Counted from the first letter of the stretch, positions 19,531-28,977 are shown. The stretch is 64,000 bases of DNA from UBA2336 sp031395485 (GCA_031395485.1 JANNUS010000006.1:434001-498000), one strand, 5' to 3'. The notes: generated from the letters alone by a model not told the origin. Translations and numbers: made by a program.

Positions 19531-20568
19531 TTAATGATTCTTCACATACCCTTCCCACTTTTCCAGCACTGCTTTAAAATCATCTGCTAATTCTGAATCG
19601 AAGCGCATCAATGCTTTTTTTACAGGATGCATAAACCCAAGTGTTTTTGCATGCAATGCCTGGCGTGGCATTAGCTTAAAACAATTTTCTACAAATTGCT
19701 TGTACTTAGTAAATACCGTTCCTTTCGAAATCTGATCACCACCATACATAGCATCGTTGAATATTGGATGGCCGATGTAACGCATATGGGCGCGTATCTG
19801 ATGTGTGCGTCCCGTTTCAAGTTTACACTCAACCAACGAAACGTAACGCAGAGATTGAAGTAGTTTGTAATGTGTGATGGCGCGTCTGCCCATATCTCCT
19901 TCCGGAAACGCGGTAGTCACTCTTCTGTCTTTCAGGCTTCGCCCAACATTTACATCAATCGTTCCTGTGGGTGAGTTAAGTTCACCCCAAACCAATGCAT
20001 AGTAGGTGCGCTCAATACTGTGATCAAAAAACTGTTTTGCTAATCCTGTAAGTGCAGCCTCTGTTTTTGCGATTACCAACAGTCCGGATGTATCTTTATC
20101 GATGCGGTGCACAAGCCCGGGTTTGCCTTCGTTGCCCGGAAGTTGAGGGAGATTTTGAAAATGAAAAGCAAGCGCGTTAACAAGCGTTCCGTTCCAATTA
20201 TTGTAGGCCGGGTGCACAACCATGCCAGCAGTTTTATTGACGATCAGCAGGTAATCATCTTCATAAACAATATTGAGCGGAATGTTTTCAGGTTTAACGT
20301 CTGTATCGCGAGGAGGTTTTGGAAGCGAGATGATTATTACATCTCCGGGGTGCACCTTATAATTTGATTTTATAAGACTGTCGTTCACTTTTACAAATCC
20401 GCCATCAATTCCATGCTGTATTTTCGAACGAGACACATTACCCATGCGCGTATTTAAAAATTTGTCAATACGCAGCAAGCTTTGCCCGGGGTCTGCAACA
20501 ATGCGGTGATGTTCAAACAACAGCTCATCGTCCAGCTCATCAGTTGAATCAATTGTATCAGTAGTCAT
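19531..20568 (-). CDS. rluD: RluD-family 23S rRNA pseudouridine synthase
   Basis: About 345 residues. An N-terminal S4 RNA-binding domain (LRIDKFLNTRMGNVSRSKIQ) is followed by the catalytic RluA/RluD domain with HRIDKDTSGLLVIAKT, which holds the catalytic Asp, then the RTHQIRAHMRYIGHPIFND motif. This combination is typical of RluD, which makes pseudouridines in helix 69 of 23S rRNA. I start at the ATG encoding MTTDTIDS; an in-frame ATG 24 bp further upstream (20592) is possible. Monocistronic, reading away from the DUF3253 gene. Confidence 0.9.
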   Translation of the reverse strand: MTTDTIDSTDELDDELLFEHHRIVADPGQSLLRIDKFLNTRMGNVSRSKIQHGIDGGFVKVNDSLIKSNYKVHPGDVIIISLPKPPRDTDVKPENIPLNIVYEDDYLLIVNKTAGMVVHPAYNNWNGTLVNALAFHFQNLPQLPGNEGKPGLVHRIDKDTSGLLVIAKTEAALTGLAKQFFDHSIERTYYALVWGELNSPTGTIDVNVGRSLKDRRVTTAFPEGDMGRRAITHYKLLQSLRYVSLVECKLETGRTHQIRAHMRYIGHPIFNDAMYGGDQISKGTVFTKYKQFVENCFKLMPRQALHAKTLGFMHPVKKALMRFDSELADDFKAVLEKWEGYVKNH

Positions 20569-20710
20569 ACGCAAGGTTGAAGTTGTGCCCACGATTTGCG
20601 ATTTCGGATCAAACTGAAATCTTAGAAATTGGGCTGCTTTTTGGCCGTAAAAATACTCATTTCAATTGCCATTGAACAAGCTTTGCTGGTTCTGCGTTAA
20701 TGTATCGTCT

Positions 20711-20956
20711 ATGATATTTGCGGATGACATACGGAAGGCGATTTTGAAACTGGCCAATCAACGCGGCCCAGGAGAGCTTTTTTACCCTGCAGAGGTAGCC
20801 CGAATCATGGATCCGGAAAATTGGGCAAAGCAGGTTGAGCAAGTAACGTTGGTGGCCGAATCCCTTATTCAGGAGGGTCAAATTGTTTCAACCGATAATG
20901 GAAAGTCATTCGAAACTTCATATTCAAAAGCAACCTTGCTTAAGGCAACAAGCTAG
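20711..20956 (+). CDS. DUF3253-family small protein
   Basis: About 81 residues. The pattern IRKAILKLANQRGPGELFYPAEVARIMDPENW, with a helix and then a short basic C-terminal hairpin (GQIVSTDNGK), matches DUF3253, a small winged-helix-like family with no proven function. The ATG at 20711 puts the domain at the start; the open frame reaches back to 20666, but that stretch adds nothing conserved. The promoter must lie in the gap to the divergent rluD. Confidence 0.65.
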   Translation: MIFADDIRKAILKLANQRGPGELFYPAEVARIMDPENWAKQVEQVTLVAESLIQEGQIVSTDNGKSFETSYSKATLLKATS

Positions 20957-21036
20957 ACTTGCGACCACTCATCAAAGTTTATTTTTGGTTTGATTGCATA
21001 TATCTTTTCTTTACAGCCCATTAAGAATTTATAAGA

Positions 21037-22005
21037 ATGCCTTTTGCTCGTTTAGTATGCTTTGCAGCTTTTTTAGGATTTTCATGTGTGAGTAAGCGTG
21101 CAGAGAGCCCCGTTACCAGTACCCTATTCGAAAAGGGTGTTGCCTTGAGCACCATCAAGGATGATGTGCTTGAAGAAGCTTCGGGTCTTGTTGCGAGCGT
21201 AAATAACTCAAACATGCTATGGACGCATAATGACAGCGGGGACAAAGCAAGAATCTTTTTAATTGATAAGGGTGGTATTGTGAAAGCAACGGTATGGCTT
21301 GACAGTGCCAGAAATCGGGATTGGGAAGACATTGCCATTGGGCCAGGGCCGGTAGAGGGCAAAACCTACTTGTATATTGGCGACATAGGCGACAACGAAT
21401 CGGAGTTTACATATAAATACATTTATAGAATTGAAGAGCCGGTTATAGATGTAAAAACAACGCGTGATACAACCATCCGCACAGTAGCGGTAATCAAGTT
21501 TCAATATCCCGATGGCTTGCGCGATTCCGAATCACTGATGGTCGATCCGCTTACGCGCGATCTTTTTTTAATCTCCAAGCGCGAACTAAAGGCAAATCTT
21601 TATCGACTACCATATCCGCAACCAACAACGTTGCCAACCATGGCAGAACTGTTATTTTCTCAGATTGAATTCGATCAGTCTTCATTGGTTGATACCACCC
21701 GACTAAATGGTGAAGCTTTAATTAGGGGCTATCATCCTAAATACTTTTACCAGGTTGTAGCAGCCGATATTTCAGCCGAAGGTACCGAGGTGCTGGTTAA
21801 AAGTTATAGCACGGTTTATTATTGGCAACGTAGCCCGACCGAGTCTATTGGAGAACTATTAAAGCGACCGCCAGTTGTGTTGCCATACGAGCCAGAGCCC
21901 CAGGGAGAAGCGATTGCCTTTGATAATACCGGCAAGGGATACTATACATTGAATGAAAAAATGAGGGATAAGAAGCAGCGTTTGATGTTTTATAAAAGAC
22001 ATTAA
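21037..22005 (+). CDS. Lipoprotein with a phytase-like/SMP-30-like beta-propeller
   Basis: 322 residues. The lipobox FLGFSC places the lipidated Cys at residue 17. The mature protein has repeated acidic strands: EEASGLVAS, LWTHNDSGDKARIFLID, WEDIAIGPG, YLYIGDIGDNES, DSESLMVDPLTRDLFLISKRE. The EASGL...HNDSG opening is typical of esterase-like phytase-domain or SdiA-regulated-like propellers. No catalytic motif can be named. It probably sits on the outer membrane and may bind calcium through its Asp-rich loops. Single gene. Confidence 0.6.
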   Translation: MPFARLVCFAAFLGFSCVSKRAESPVTSTLFEKGVALSTIKDDVLEEASGLVASVNNSNMLWTHNDSGDKARIFLIDKGGIVKATVWLDSARNRDWEDIAIGPGPVEGKTYLYIGDIGDNESEFTYKYIYRIEEPVIDVKTTRDTTIRTVAVIKFQYPDGLRDSESLMVDPLTRDLFLISKRELKANLYRLPYPQPTTLPTMAELLFSQIEFDQSSLVDTTRLNGEALIRGYHPKYFYQVVAADISAEGTEVLVKSYSTVYYWQRSPTESIGELLKRPPVVLPYEPEPQGEAIAFDNTGKGYYTLNEKMRDKKQRLMFYKRH

Positions 22006-22032
22006 TCCCCGACATATATCTTCAGCTTGCTG

Positions 22033-22060
22033 TTGAGTATCTACAAAATTCTTACTTTTG
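22033..22060 (+). promoter_or_regulatory. Bacteroidota promoter for the 22084 lipoprotein gene
   Basis: TTG at 22033-22035, 17-nt spacer, then TACTTTTG at 22053-22060 (TAnnTTTG -7 box), 24 bp before the ATG. It fits the phylum's sigma-A consensus. Confidence 0.6.
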
Positions 22061-22083
22061 GTATAACTTAACCCCCTAAAAAA

Positions 22084-22689
22084 ATGAGGCTTAAATCACT
22101 TTTCACTACAGGACTGCTACTTGCTAGTCTTGTGTTATTTAACTCGTGTAGTAAAGATGCGGCTGCTCCGAAATTACAATTTGTATTTGAAGGAGAAACA
22201 ATTTCCCTAACAGGAGCTAACCTTTATCTAACAGAACAATCAACTTACGACAATCGTACATATCGAGATTACTTTATTTCTGATGGTACGTATACCAACG
22301 CGGATGGTGAGGAAGGTTGGTCATTAGACGACTATGATGGAGCAACGTATTATTTAGCCGTAGAATTGGCTTCTGTAGTTGCTGGAGATTTGACAATTGG
22401 AGAATTTCCTTCTTACTATAATTGGGACCCTGCAGAGGATAACTCAACCATAAGCTACATCTATCTGGAATCAGGCACAGGTAATGATGCAATTTACTAT
22501 TACTCAAATGATGAGGATCATTCTCCTGTAGTCGTGTCTGGAGGCTTAGAAGATGGAGACAAAATGACACTTAAATTCAATGGCACACTTTACTACGAAT
22601 ATTTTGATGGTACAAATTGGATAGAAAGTTCTGTTACCGGGAAGTTCTATTACAGTGGAACTGTAAATGATGAGCGGGTTCCTCTATAA
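22084..22689 (+). CDS. Small lipoprotein, function unknown
   Basis: 201 residues. Signal peptide and lipobox (LVLFNSC, lipidated Cys about residue 22), then a beta-rich, Tyr/Asp/Glu-rich domain (e.g. YNWDPAEDNSTISYIYLESG). Proteins of this type in Bacteroidota are usually surface or periplasmic lipoproteins with an immunoglobulin- or lipocalin-like fold; I recognise no family. It has a good upstream promoter and a strong terminator, so it is a single transcription unit. Confidence 0.7.
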   Translation: MRLKSLFTTGLLLASLVLFNSCSKDAAAPKLQFVFEGETISLTGANLYLTEQSTYDNRTYRDYFISDGTYTNADGEEGWSLDDYDGATYYLAVELASVVAGDLTIGEFPSYYNWDPAEDNSTISYIYLESGTGNDAIYYYSNDEDHSPVVVSGGLEDGDKMTLKFNGTLYYEYFDGTNWIESSVTGKFYYSGTVNDERVPL

Positions 22690-22704
22690 CAACAACGTAA
22701 ATGT

Positions 22705-22735
22705 AAAAAGACCGCTTTTAAAGCGGTCTTTTTAT
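22705..22735. terminator. Bidirectional intrinsic terminator
   Basis: AAAAAGACCGCTTTT/AAAGCGGTCTTTTT: a GC-rich stem with T-tracts on both strands, between the convergent lipoprotein and YbjQ genes. Confidence 0.85.
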
Positions 22736-23056
22736 TTACTCAAATCTCACTGCGGTACCACATGCTGTTACCATTAACATGCTTGATCCCGAACCTAATG
22801 TTTCATAATCAAGATCAACCCCTATAATGGCATTCGCTCCAAGCCGCTGAGCTTCTTGCGTCATTTCACCTAGTGCTGTATCTTTAGCTTCGCGTAATGT
22901 TTTTTCATATACGCCCGAACGTCCGCCAACAATATCAGTAATGCTGGCAAACAAATCCTTTATCAGGTTTGCGCCAATAATTGTTTCACCCGAAACAAGT
23001 CCATAATACTCAGTTATTTTTTTTCCTTCAATTGTATTGGTGGTTGTAATTAGCAT
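22736..23056 (-). CDS. YbjQ/UPF0145-family protein
   Basis: About 106 residues. MLITTTNTIEGKKITEYYG, GANLIKDLFASITDIVGGRS and AQRLGANAIIGVDLDYE are the signature of the UPF0145/YbjQ heavy-metal-binding-like domain, which forms pentamers; its role is not known. An upstream in-frame ATG at 23080 would add MHIHNSHT, but that lies against the gdhA terminator, so the ATG at 23056 is chosen. The gene follows gdhA, from which it is separated by that terminator. Confidence 0.85.
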   Translation of the reverse strand: MLITTTNTIEGKKITEYYGLVSGETIIGANLIKDLFASITDIVGGRSGVYEKTLREAKDTALGEMTQEAQRLGANAIIGVDLDYETLGSGSSMLMVTACGTAVRFE

Positions 23057-23080
23057 CGTGTGTGAATTATGTATGTGCAT

Positions 23081-23106
23081 AAAAAAAGCCCGTTAGGTTA
23101 CGGGCT
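23081..23106 (-). terminator. Intrinsic terminator of gdhA
   Basis: On the minus strand AGCCCGT-aaccta-ACGGGCT is followed by an uninterrupted T-tract. Stem at 23087-23106. Confidence 0.8.
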
Positions 23107-23131
23107 ATTTAACGTTGATTATTCCTGAAGG

Positions 23132-24484
23132 TTATATAACACCTTGTGCCTTCATAGCATTAGCCACTTTAATGAACCCCGCAATGTTTGCACCTGCCAT
23201 GTAGTTACCGGGCTTACCGTATTCTTTGGCAGCCGCTAACGAAGCATCGTGAATATTTTTCATGATGTTGCGCAGTTTAGTATCAACCTCTTCGCGTGTC
23301 CAGTTCGAGCCCATGTAATTCTGGGTCATCTCTAAACCCGATGTGGCAACGCCACCCGCATTCGATGCTTTGCCCGGTGAATACATCACACCATTATCAA
23401 TAAGTATATTGATACCTTCAATTGTAGTTGGCATATTAGCACCTTCACCTAAAAGCTTTACACCGTTCTTTACTAAGTTATTGGCATCTTTTGCATTCAC
23501 TTCATTTTGTGTAGCACACGGAAAAGCACAGTCGGCCTTTATATTCCACAATGGATTGTGATCAGCGTTAGCATCGGTGTCTTTGTAAACGCATTTGTAT
23601 TTGTCAGCGTATTCTTTGATACGTCCACGCTTATTATTTTTCAAATCCATCAGGAAGGAAAGTTTTTCGGGAGTGAAGCCCGCTTCATCATAGATATATC
23701 CATTGGAGTCGGAAGCGGAAACTGCTTTGCCTCCCATGTGAATTATTTTTTCAATAGCGTATTGCGATACATTACCTGACCCCGAGACTAAACAAGTTTT
23801 TCCTTTTAAACTGTCGCCAACGTGCTGCAACATATTTTCTGCAAAGTAAATCAAGCCATAGCCCGTTGCTTCTGTACGAATTAAGCTTCCGCCCCAACCA
23901 ATTCCTTTTCCGGTAAGGACTCCTGTAAATTCATTTCTGATTTTTTTATAGGCACCAAACAAGTATCCGATTTCACGACCACCAACACCAATATCACCAG
24001 CCGGAACATCCAAGCGATGACCGATATGTCTTGCCAGCTCGCCCATAAAGGCCTGGCAAAATTTCATTATCTCATTTTCAGATTTTCCTTTCGGATCGAA
24101 ATCAGAGCCACCTTTTCCACCACCCATCGGTATACCGGTGAGTGCGTTTTTAAAGACCTGTTCGAACGCTAAAAATTTTAATACACTATGCGTTACAGAC
24201 GGATGAAAACGAAGACCTCCTTTGTAAGGACCAATAGCACTGTTCATTTGAACACGATACCCACGATTTACCTGTACTTCTCCTTTATCGTCTAGCCAGG
24301 TTACACGAAAAGAAATTAAGCGTTCAGGCTCGAGCATCCGCTCTAGAAGTTTTAATTTTTTGTATTCAGGATTTTTATCCAACACGGGTAATACCGAGGC
24401 AATTACTTCTTCGGCAGCCTGAATAAATTCGGGTTCGTTCGAATTGCGTTTCTTAACAAGATCAAGAATATCTGAATTAGCCAT
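23132..24484 (-). CDS. gdhA: NADP-type glutamate dehydrogenase
   Basis: 450 residues, hexameric small-GDH length. It converts 2-oxoglutarate and ammonia to glutamate. Motifs: YKGGLRFHPSV, FKNALTGIPMGGGKGGSDFDPKG with the catalytic Lys, DVPAGDIGVGGREIG, and the Rossmann region TCLVSGSGNVSQYAIEK. The start is placed at MANSDILDLVKKRN (24484), where bacterial GDHs begin; the frame runs open to 24595, but that extension is not GDH-like. A terminator follows at 23081. The cofactor preference is inferred from similarity to the biosynthetic enzyme. Confidence 0.95.
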   Translation of the reverse strand: MANSDILDLVKKRNSNEPEFIQAAEEVIASVLPVLDKNPEYKKLKLLERMLEPERLISFRVTWLDDKGEVQVNRGYRVQMNSAIGPYKGGLRFHPSVTHSVLKFLAFEQVFKNALTGIPMGGGKGGSDFDPKGKSENEIMKFCQAFMGELARHIGHRLDVPAGDIGVGGREIGYLFGAYKKIRNEFTGVLTGKGIGWGGSLIRTEATGYGLIYFAENMLQHVGDSLKGKTCLVSGSGNVSQYAIEKIIHMGGKAVSASDSNGYIYDEAGFTPEKLSFLMDLKNNKRGRIKEYADKYKCVYKDTDANADHNPLWNIKADCAFPCATQNEVNAKDANNLVKNGVKLLGEGANMPTTIEGINILIDNGVMYSPGKASNAGGVATSGLEMTQNYMGSNWTREEVDTKLRNIMKNIHDASLAAAKEYGKPGNYMAGANIAGFIKVANAMKAQGVI

Positions 24485-24593
24485 AAGGTTTAAATTTTGC
24501 GCCAAGTTAGCAGAAGAACATGGATTGCAAACGATTCCAAGCGTGATTTTTGCCACAATAGGGTACACATAGTAAGCCTTTGTATTTTTGATC

Positions 24594-24974
24594 ATGCAGA
24601 AAATAAAAATTCATCCGGAAGGCCCAGCCTTATCACGATTAGTAGTTGGTGTTTGGCGCTGGCATACTGTTTCTGCGCAGCACGTTGAAGTGTTAATAAA
24701 AACCTCAATAGCATCTGGCATTACTTCATTTGATCATGCCGACATTTACGGTAATTATAGTTGTGAAGAAATTTTTGGCAATGCTTTACGCGGAAGTTCT
24801 TCACTGAGAAATGAAATGGAGATTGTAACAAAGTGTGGTATCAAACTTCTGTCAGATAAAAGACTAGATCATTTGAAAAATAGAATTAGTGCCATGGTGT
24901 GGTCGCCACTGGGTGGAGGAAAGTATTTTGAGAACCTAATAAATTACAACGTAAATATCATTTACTGCTTTTGA
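24594..24974 (+). pseudogene. Aldo/keto reductase remnant with an internal deletion
   Basis: The 127-residue product starts like a YdhF-type aldo/keto reductase: a PEGPALSRLVVGVWRW opening, the catalytic Asp and Tyr in FDHADIYGNYSCEEIFG, and the Lys in EIVTKCGI. After LLSDKR it jumps to LDHLKNRISAMVWSPLGGG, which in YdhF lies about 120 residues later. The segment with the catalytic His (LLIHRPDP) is missing, and the protein ends shortly after. It therefore looks like an in-frame deletion plus a lost C-terminus (normal length about 300). The last bases overlap the convergent lipoprotein gene at 24962. Confidence 0.75.
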
Positions 24975-25375
24975 CCAATACCGGAAAAAGCGCAATAGTA
25001 GAATGGCTCATCGTCATAGAAATATCCATCGAGTTCTAATTCACCGTCCACTATCGATCCAAAAGCATAGGTAAAAACGCCATCCGAATCTTCATGTGTG
25101 AAAGAGAAAGTTGGATCAACGAACGCTGTGAAAATATCAGCACCAAAGCTTCCAACTTGAGGAATAATAACATCTAAATCTGTGCTATCTGACTTCGTAA
25201 CAACGACAACGCCTGAGTAGTTCTGAATCCCCGCACCGCAATTTACAGTATAGCTGTAACTCCAAACCCCAACAAATTCCTTGGTAATCTTGGCGATCGG
25301 ATCTTCTTCATTTTTGGAACAAGAAATAGAAAGGCTTAAAAGAACGCCTATTGTGCAGCGATTAACTATTCTCAT
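24962..25375 (-). CDS. Small lipoprotein, function unknown
   Basis: 137 residues. Lipobox SLSISC with lipidated Cys about residue 19, then KNEEDP and a beta-rich domain (FVGVWSYSYTVNCGAG, SGVVVVTKSDS) with the look of a lipocalin-like or META-type barrel. No recognised family. Its 3' end overlaps the aldo/keto reductase remnant by 13 bp, suggesting that the deletion in the remnant brought the two ends together. Confidence 0.6.
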   Translation of the reverse strand: MRIVNRCTIGVLLSLSISCSKNEEDPIAKITKEFVGVWSYSYTVNCGAGIQNYSGVVVVTKSDSTDLDVIIPQVGSFGADIFTAFVDPTFSFTHEDSDGVFTYAFGSIVDGELELDGYFYDDEPFYYCAFSGIGQKQ

Positions 25376-25528
25376 AAGAATTAGGATTAGCTAACTAAAG
25401 ATAATACAATCCATCGAACATTTTGACACCAACATTTTGGTATTTTGCCCAAACAATACTAGCCATTCATATTTTTTGGATTTATTGCACTATTATTTCT
25501 ATTTGTTTTCTTGAATTCAACGTACAGT

Positions 25529-28378
25529 ATGGCAAAGGCTACGGCAGCGACAAAATTAACAGACAGTACCGGTCACGATTACATTGAAATTATCGGGGCA
25601 CGCGAGCATAATCTCAAAAATATTACGGTGAGTGTTCCGCGAAATAAGCTGGTGGTTATCACAGGCATCAGCGGAAGCGGTAAATCGTCACTAGCGTTTG
25701 ATACAATTTATGCCGAAGGTCAACGCAGATATATGGAAAGCTTTTCTGCCTACGCCAGAAGTTTCATCGGTAATCTTGAACGGCCTGACGTTGATAAGAT
25801 CAACGGGTTAAGTCCTGTAATTTCCATTGAACAAAAAACCACTTCACGTAATCCGCGCTCAACGGTTGGCACCGTTACAGAAATTTACGATTTCATGCGC
25901 TTGCTATATGCGCGTACAGGCGAAGCCTTTTCATATCTCTCGGGTGAGAAAATGATTCGTCAATCAGAGGATCAGATTTTAGATACCATATTAAATAATT
26001 TAAAAGCGAAAAAGTTAATTCTCTTAGCACCCATTGTAAAAGGACGTAAAGGACATTACCGCGAACTTTTTCAGCAAGTGCGTAAACAAGGCTATACAAA
26101 AGTTCGTGTAGATGGCGAAGTATTGGACATCACTGCCAAAATGCAAGTTGATCGTTACAAGATTCACGACATTGAAATTGTAGTTGATCGCATTGTTGCT
26201 GACACTAAGGATCGGGCGCGTATTGCTCAATCGGTAAACAAAGGATTGAAGGAAGGGAAGGGGGTTATCATGGTAATGGAGGAGGATGGGAAAGTGCATC
26301 ACTTTTCTAAATTTCTGATGGACCCGAAAACAGGGCTGTCGTATGATGAGCCTGCACCAAATGCATTTTCATTTAACTCTCCGTATGGTGCGTGCCCGAT
26401 GTGTACGGGATTGGGGCAGATAGAAGAGATTACGGAAGAGTCTGTCATCCCCAATCGAAATCTAAGTATTAGTCGTGGCGGTATTTTACCATTGGGTGAG
26501 TATCGCGATATCTGGATATTTAAAAAAGTTGAAGCCATTCTTAAGCGATACAAGCTTGCGTTGAGCACCCCCATCAAAGACATCCCCCAAGAAGTATTGA
26601 AGGTTCTTTTGTATGGTGATGATGTTCCGGTAGCGGTTGCGTCTGTAAAATATCCTGGGACGGAATGGAATACAAAATTCGAAGGCATCGTAAATTTTCT
26701 ACAGAAGCAACGTGATGAGGGTTCTGAAGTGATTAAAAAGTGGGTAGGTGATTTTACTATTATAAAAATCTGCCCAGAGTGTAGCGGAGCGCGATTGAAG
26801 AAGGAATCACTTCATTTTAAGATTGACAATAAAAATATTGCTGAGTTGGCGTTGTTGGATATTCAGCAATTAAAAAAATGGTTTGATGGACTTGAAAATC
26901 GTATTAATGAAAAGCAGCGAATCATTGCCGTAGAGGTTCTAAAAGAAATCAGGAAGCGCATAGGATTTTTGTTAGATGTAGGATTGGATTACCTCAACCT
27001 GAATCGGCCGTTGCGAACATTGAGCGGAGGGGAAGCTCAGCGTATTCGGCTCGCAACACAAATTGGAACTCAACTCGTTGGTGTACTGTATATTTTAGAT
27101 GAGCCCAGTATTGGTCTTCATGCGCGCGATAATGTGAAATTGATTAAAGCGCTGAAGGATTTACGTGATCTGGGTAATTCTGTAATTGTGGTTGAGCATG
27201 ATAAGGATATGATGCTCGAATCAGACTATGTAATTGATGTTGGGCCGGGAGCCGGAAGGCATGGGGGACACATAGTGTCAGCGGGAGACCCAAAATCATT
27301 TTTAAAGGGCGATAGCACAACGTCAAAATATCTTAGCGGCAAACTCCGTATTCCATATTTAAAGGAACGAAGAAAAGGTAGCGGAGAAAAACTTCTTCTC
27401 GAAGGTGCAACCGGAAACAATTTGAAAGATGTTGATCTGCAAATTCCGTTGGGTACGTTTATGTGCATCACGGGTGTATCGGGCAGTGGCAAATCAACAC
27501 TCATTCATGAAACACTTTTCCCGATACTGAATAGACACTTCTTTAATTCGCGCACCGAACCGTTGGAACACAAAAAAGTGAAAGGACTTGAGCACGTGGA
27601 TAAAGTTATTGAAGTAGATCAGTCGCCTATTGGTCGTACACCCCGATCAAACCCCGCAACGTACACCGGAGCATTTACCGACATCCGCGATTTGTTTTCT
27701 CAAATGCCGGAAGCAAAAATCCGCGGATATAAAACCGGGCGTTTTTCATTCAATGTAAAAGGAGGTCGTTGCGAAACATGTGAGGGCGCAGGCCTTCGCT
27801 TAATTGAAATGGAATTTCTTCCGGATGTTTCTGTGCCTTGTGAAACCTGTAAAGGCAAGCGGTACAATCGCGAAACACTGGAAGTGAGATTCAAAGGGAA
27901 ATCGATCAGCGATGTACTCGACATGACAGTGGAGGAAGCCGTTGTATTTTTTGAGAATCAACATAGGATCCTACGGAAAATACAAACGTTGAGTGAGGTT
28001 GGATTGGGATATATTTCGCTTGGTCAACACGCCACCACGCTTTCAGGAGGTGAAGCACAACGTGTAAAACTGGCAACAGAGCTTTCGAAAAGAGATACAG
28101 GTAAAACACTTTATATACTTGACGAGCCAACAACCGGATTACATTTTCAAGATATTAATCATTTACTGGATGTGCTTCAGAAACTAGTAGATAAAGGAAA
28201 TACGGTGTTGGTAATTGAGCACAATATGGATGTCATCAAGTCGGCCGATTATATTGTTGATCTGGGTCCGGAGGGTGGAGAGAAAGGCGGAAAAATTATT
28301 GCAGCGGGAACGCCTGAAGAGGTATCGAAAAATCCAGCTAGTTACACGGGGAAGTTTCTAAAGGCAGAGTTGAATTAG
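25529..28378 (+). CDS. uvrA: Excinuclease ABC subunit A
   Basis: 949 residues, full length. UvrA is the damage-recognition ATPase of nucleotide excision repair and loads UvrB. Two ABC modules are visible: Walker A GISGSGKSSLAFD and GVSGSGKSTLIHE; signatures LSGGEAQRIRLA and LSGGEAQRVKLA; Walker B YILDEPSIGLH and YILDEPTTGLH. Zinc-binding CxxC pairs are present (CPMCTGLG, CPECSGARLK, CETCEGAG, CETCKGKRY). I start at ATG 25529 (MAKATAATKL); a TTG at 25511 is an in-frame alternative. The usual role suggests SOS or constitutive control, but no LexA box was identified. Confidence 0.97.
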   Translation: MAKATAATKLTDSTGHDYIEIIGAREHNLKNITVSVPRNKLVVITGISGSGKSSLAFDTIYAEGQRRYMESFSAYARSFIGNLERPDVDKINGLSPVISIEQKTTSRNPRSTVGTVTEIYDFMRLLYARTGEAFSYLSGEKMIRQSEDQILDTILNNLKAKKLILLAPIVKGRKGHYRELFQQVRKQGYTKVRVDGEVLDITAKMQVDRYKIHDIEIVVDRIVADTKDRARIAQSVNKGLKEGKGVIMVMEEDGKVHHFSKFLMDPKTGLSYDEPAPNAFSFNSPYGACPMCTGLGQIEEITEESVIPNRNLSISRGGILPLGEYRDIWIFKKVEAILKRYKLALSTPIKDIPQEVLKVLLYGDDVPVAVASVKYPGTEWNTKFEGIVNFLQKQRDEGSEVIKKWVGDFTIIKICPECSGARLKKESLHFKIDNKNIAELALLDIQQLKKWFDGLENRINEKQRIIAVEVLKEIRKRIGFLLDVGLDYLNLNRPLRTLSGGEAQRIRLATQIGTQLVGVLYILDEPSIGLHARDNVKLIKALKDLRDLGNSVIVVEHDKDMMLESDYVIDVGPGAGRHGGHIVSAGDPKSFLKGDSTTSKYLSGKLRIPYLKERRKGSGEKLLLEGATGNNLKDVDLQIPLGTFMCITGVSGSGKSTLIHETLFPILNRHFFNSRTEPLEHKKVKGLEHVDKVIEVDQSPIGRTPRSNPATYTGAFTDIRDLFSQMPEAKIRGYKTGRFSFNVKGGRCETCEGAGLRLIEMEFLPDVSVPCETCKGKRYNRETLEVRFKGKSISDVLDMTVEEAVVFFENQHRILRKIQTLSEVGLGYISLGQHATTLSGGEAQRVKLATELSKRDTGKTLYILDEPTTGLHFQDINHLLDVLQKLVDKGNTVLVIEHNMDVIKSADYIVDLGPEGGEKGGKIIAAGTPEEVSKNPASYTGKFLKAELN

Positions 28379-28412
28379 TGTGAAACAATTAGGTACACGT
28401 CATTGGTAGTAA

Positions 28413-28560
28413 CGTCATTTCGAACGAGCTACTGTAATTTTCAAAATAGTACGAATGTATTGCGACTGAGAAATCTCCAAAGGGGAGACAATTTCAATAT
28501 TTCGAGTAGGGGACTTCTCATTCCCCACATTTCCACGCACACCCCTCATCCGAAGTGACG
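28413..28560 (+). repeat. Long-form MITE-like palindromic repeat (copy C)
   Basis: Ends CGTCATTTCGAA and CGAAGTGACG as inverted ends; internal GCGACTGAGAAATCTCC and GACTTCTCATTCCC are shared with the reverse complement of copy B. Located between uvrA and the small membrane protein. Confidence 0.75.
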
Positions 28561-28614
28561 TTCTGTTAATTTGATTTTGTGAACATCACCGAATTAAGTT
28601 CTTTTGCTGAAATT

Positions 28615-28863
28615 ATGAATTCTATTAACCGCCAATATCTTTTCGGTCTCATCTTCATCGGGGTGGGAATTTATCAACTGACGGTTAAAGATTATCTGGA
28701 GTTTTCATTGTATGCCGTAGCAGGGCTTTCATTCATCGTAAATACGCTGACGTTAGAGCCTAAGCTGATCGTTTACAAAAAAAATCTGGTGATTGTTTCG
28801 TGGGTACTCATTATAACTACCGGATTATTGTTTCTTTACCTGATACAGTTCAAATGGTTTTAA
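28615..28863 (+). CDS. Small membrane protein, hypothetical
   Basis: 82 residues with three hydrophobic helices (LFGLIFIGVGIYQL, FSLYAVAGLSFIVNTLTL, LVIVSWVLIITTGLLFLYLI) and little else. A GTG at 28579 could add 12 residues. It resembles small uncharacterised membrane proteins in Bacteroidota. It lies 156 bp upstream of the LytS-like kinase and could share its control, but the kinase has its own promoter box. Confidence 0.5.
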   Translation: MNSINRQYLFGLIFIGVGIYQLTVKDYLEFSLYAVAGLSFIVNTLTLEPKLIVYKKNLVIVSWVLIITTGLLFLYLIQFKWF

Positions 28864-28977
28864 AAATGTCATTATTTATGGATTCGTCCTTAATAGTTAG
28901 AGTGGCGAAATCCTACCACCCCTTTAATCAGATAAATAAGAGCACAGAGAACTGAATCCCACCAATCATATAATCGC

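Noticed and set aside
24485..24595. N-terminal extension of gdhA
   Set aside because: 37 extra residues without GDH similarity; bacterial GDHs begin at the inner ATG.
14302..28560. CRISPR array
   Set aside because: The repeats are single, far apart, imperfect palindromes without regular spacers.
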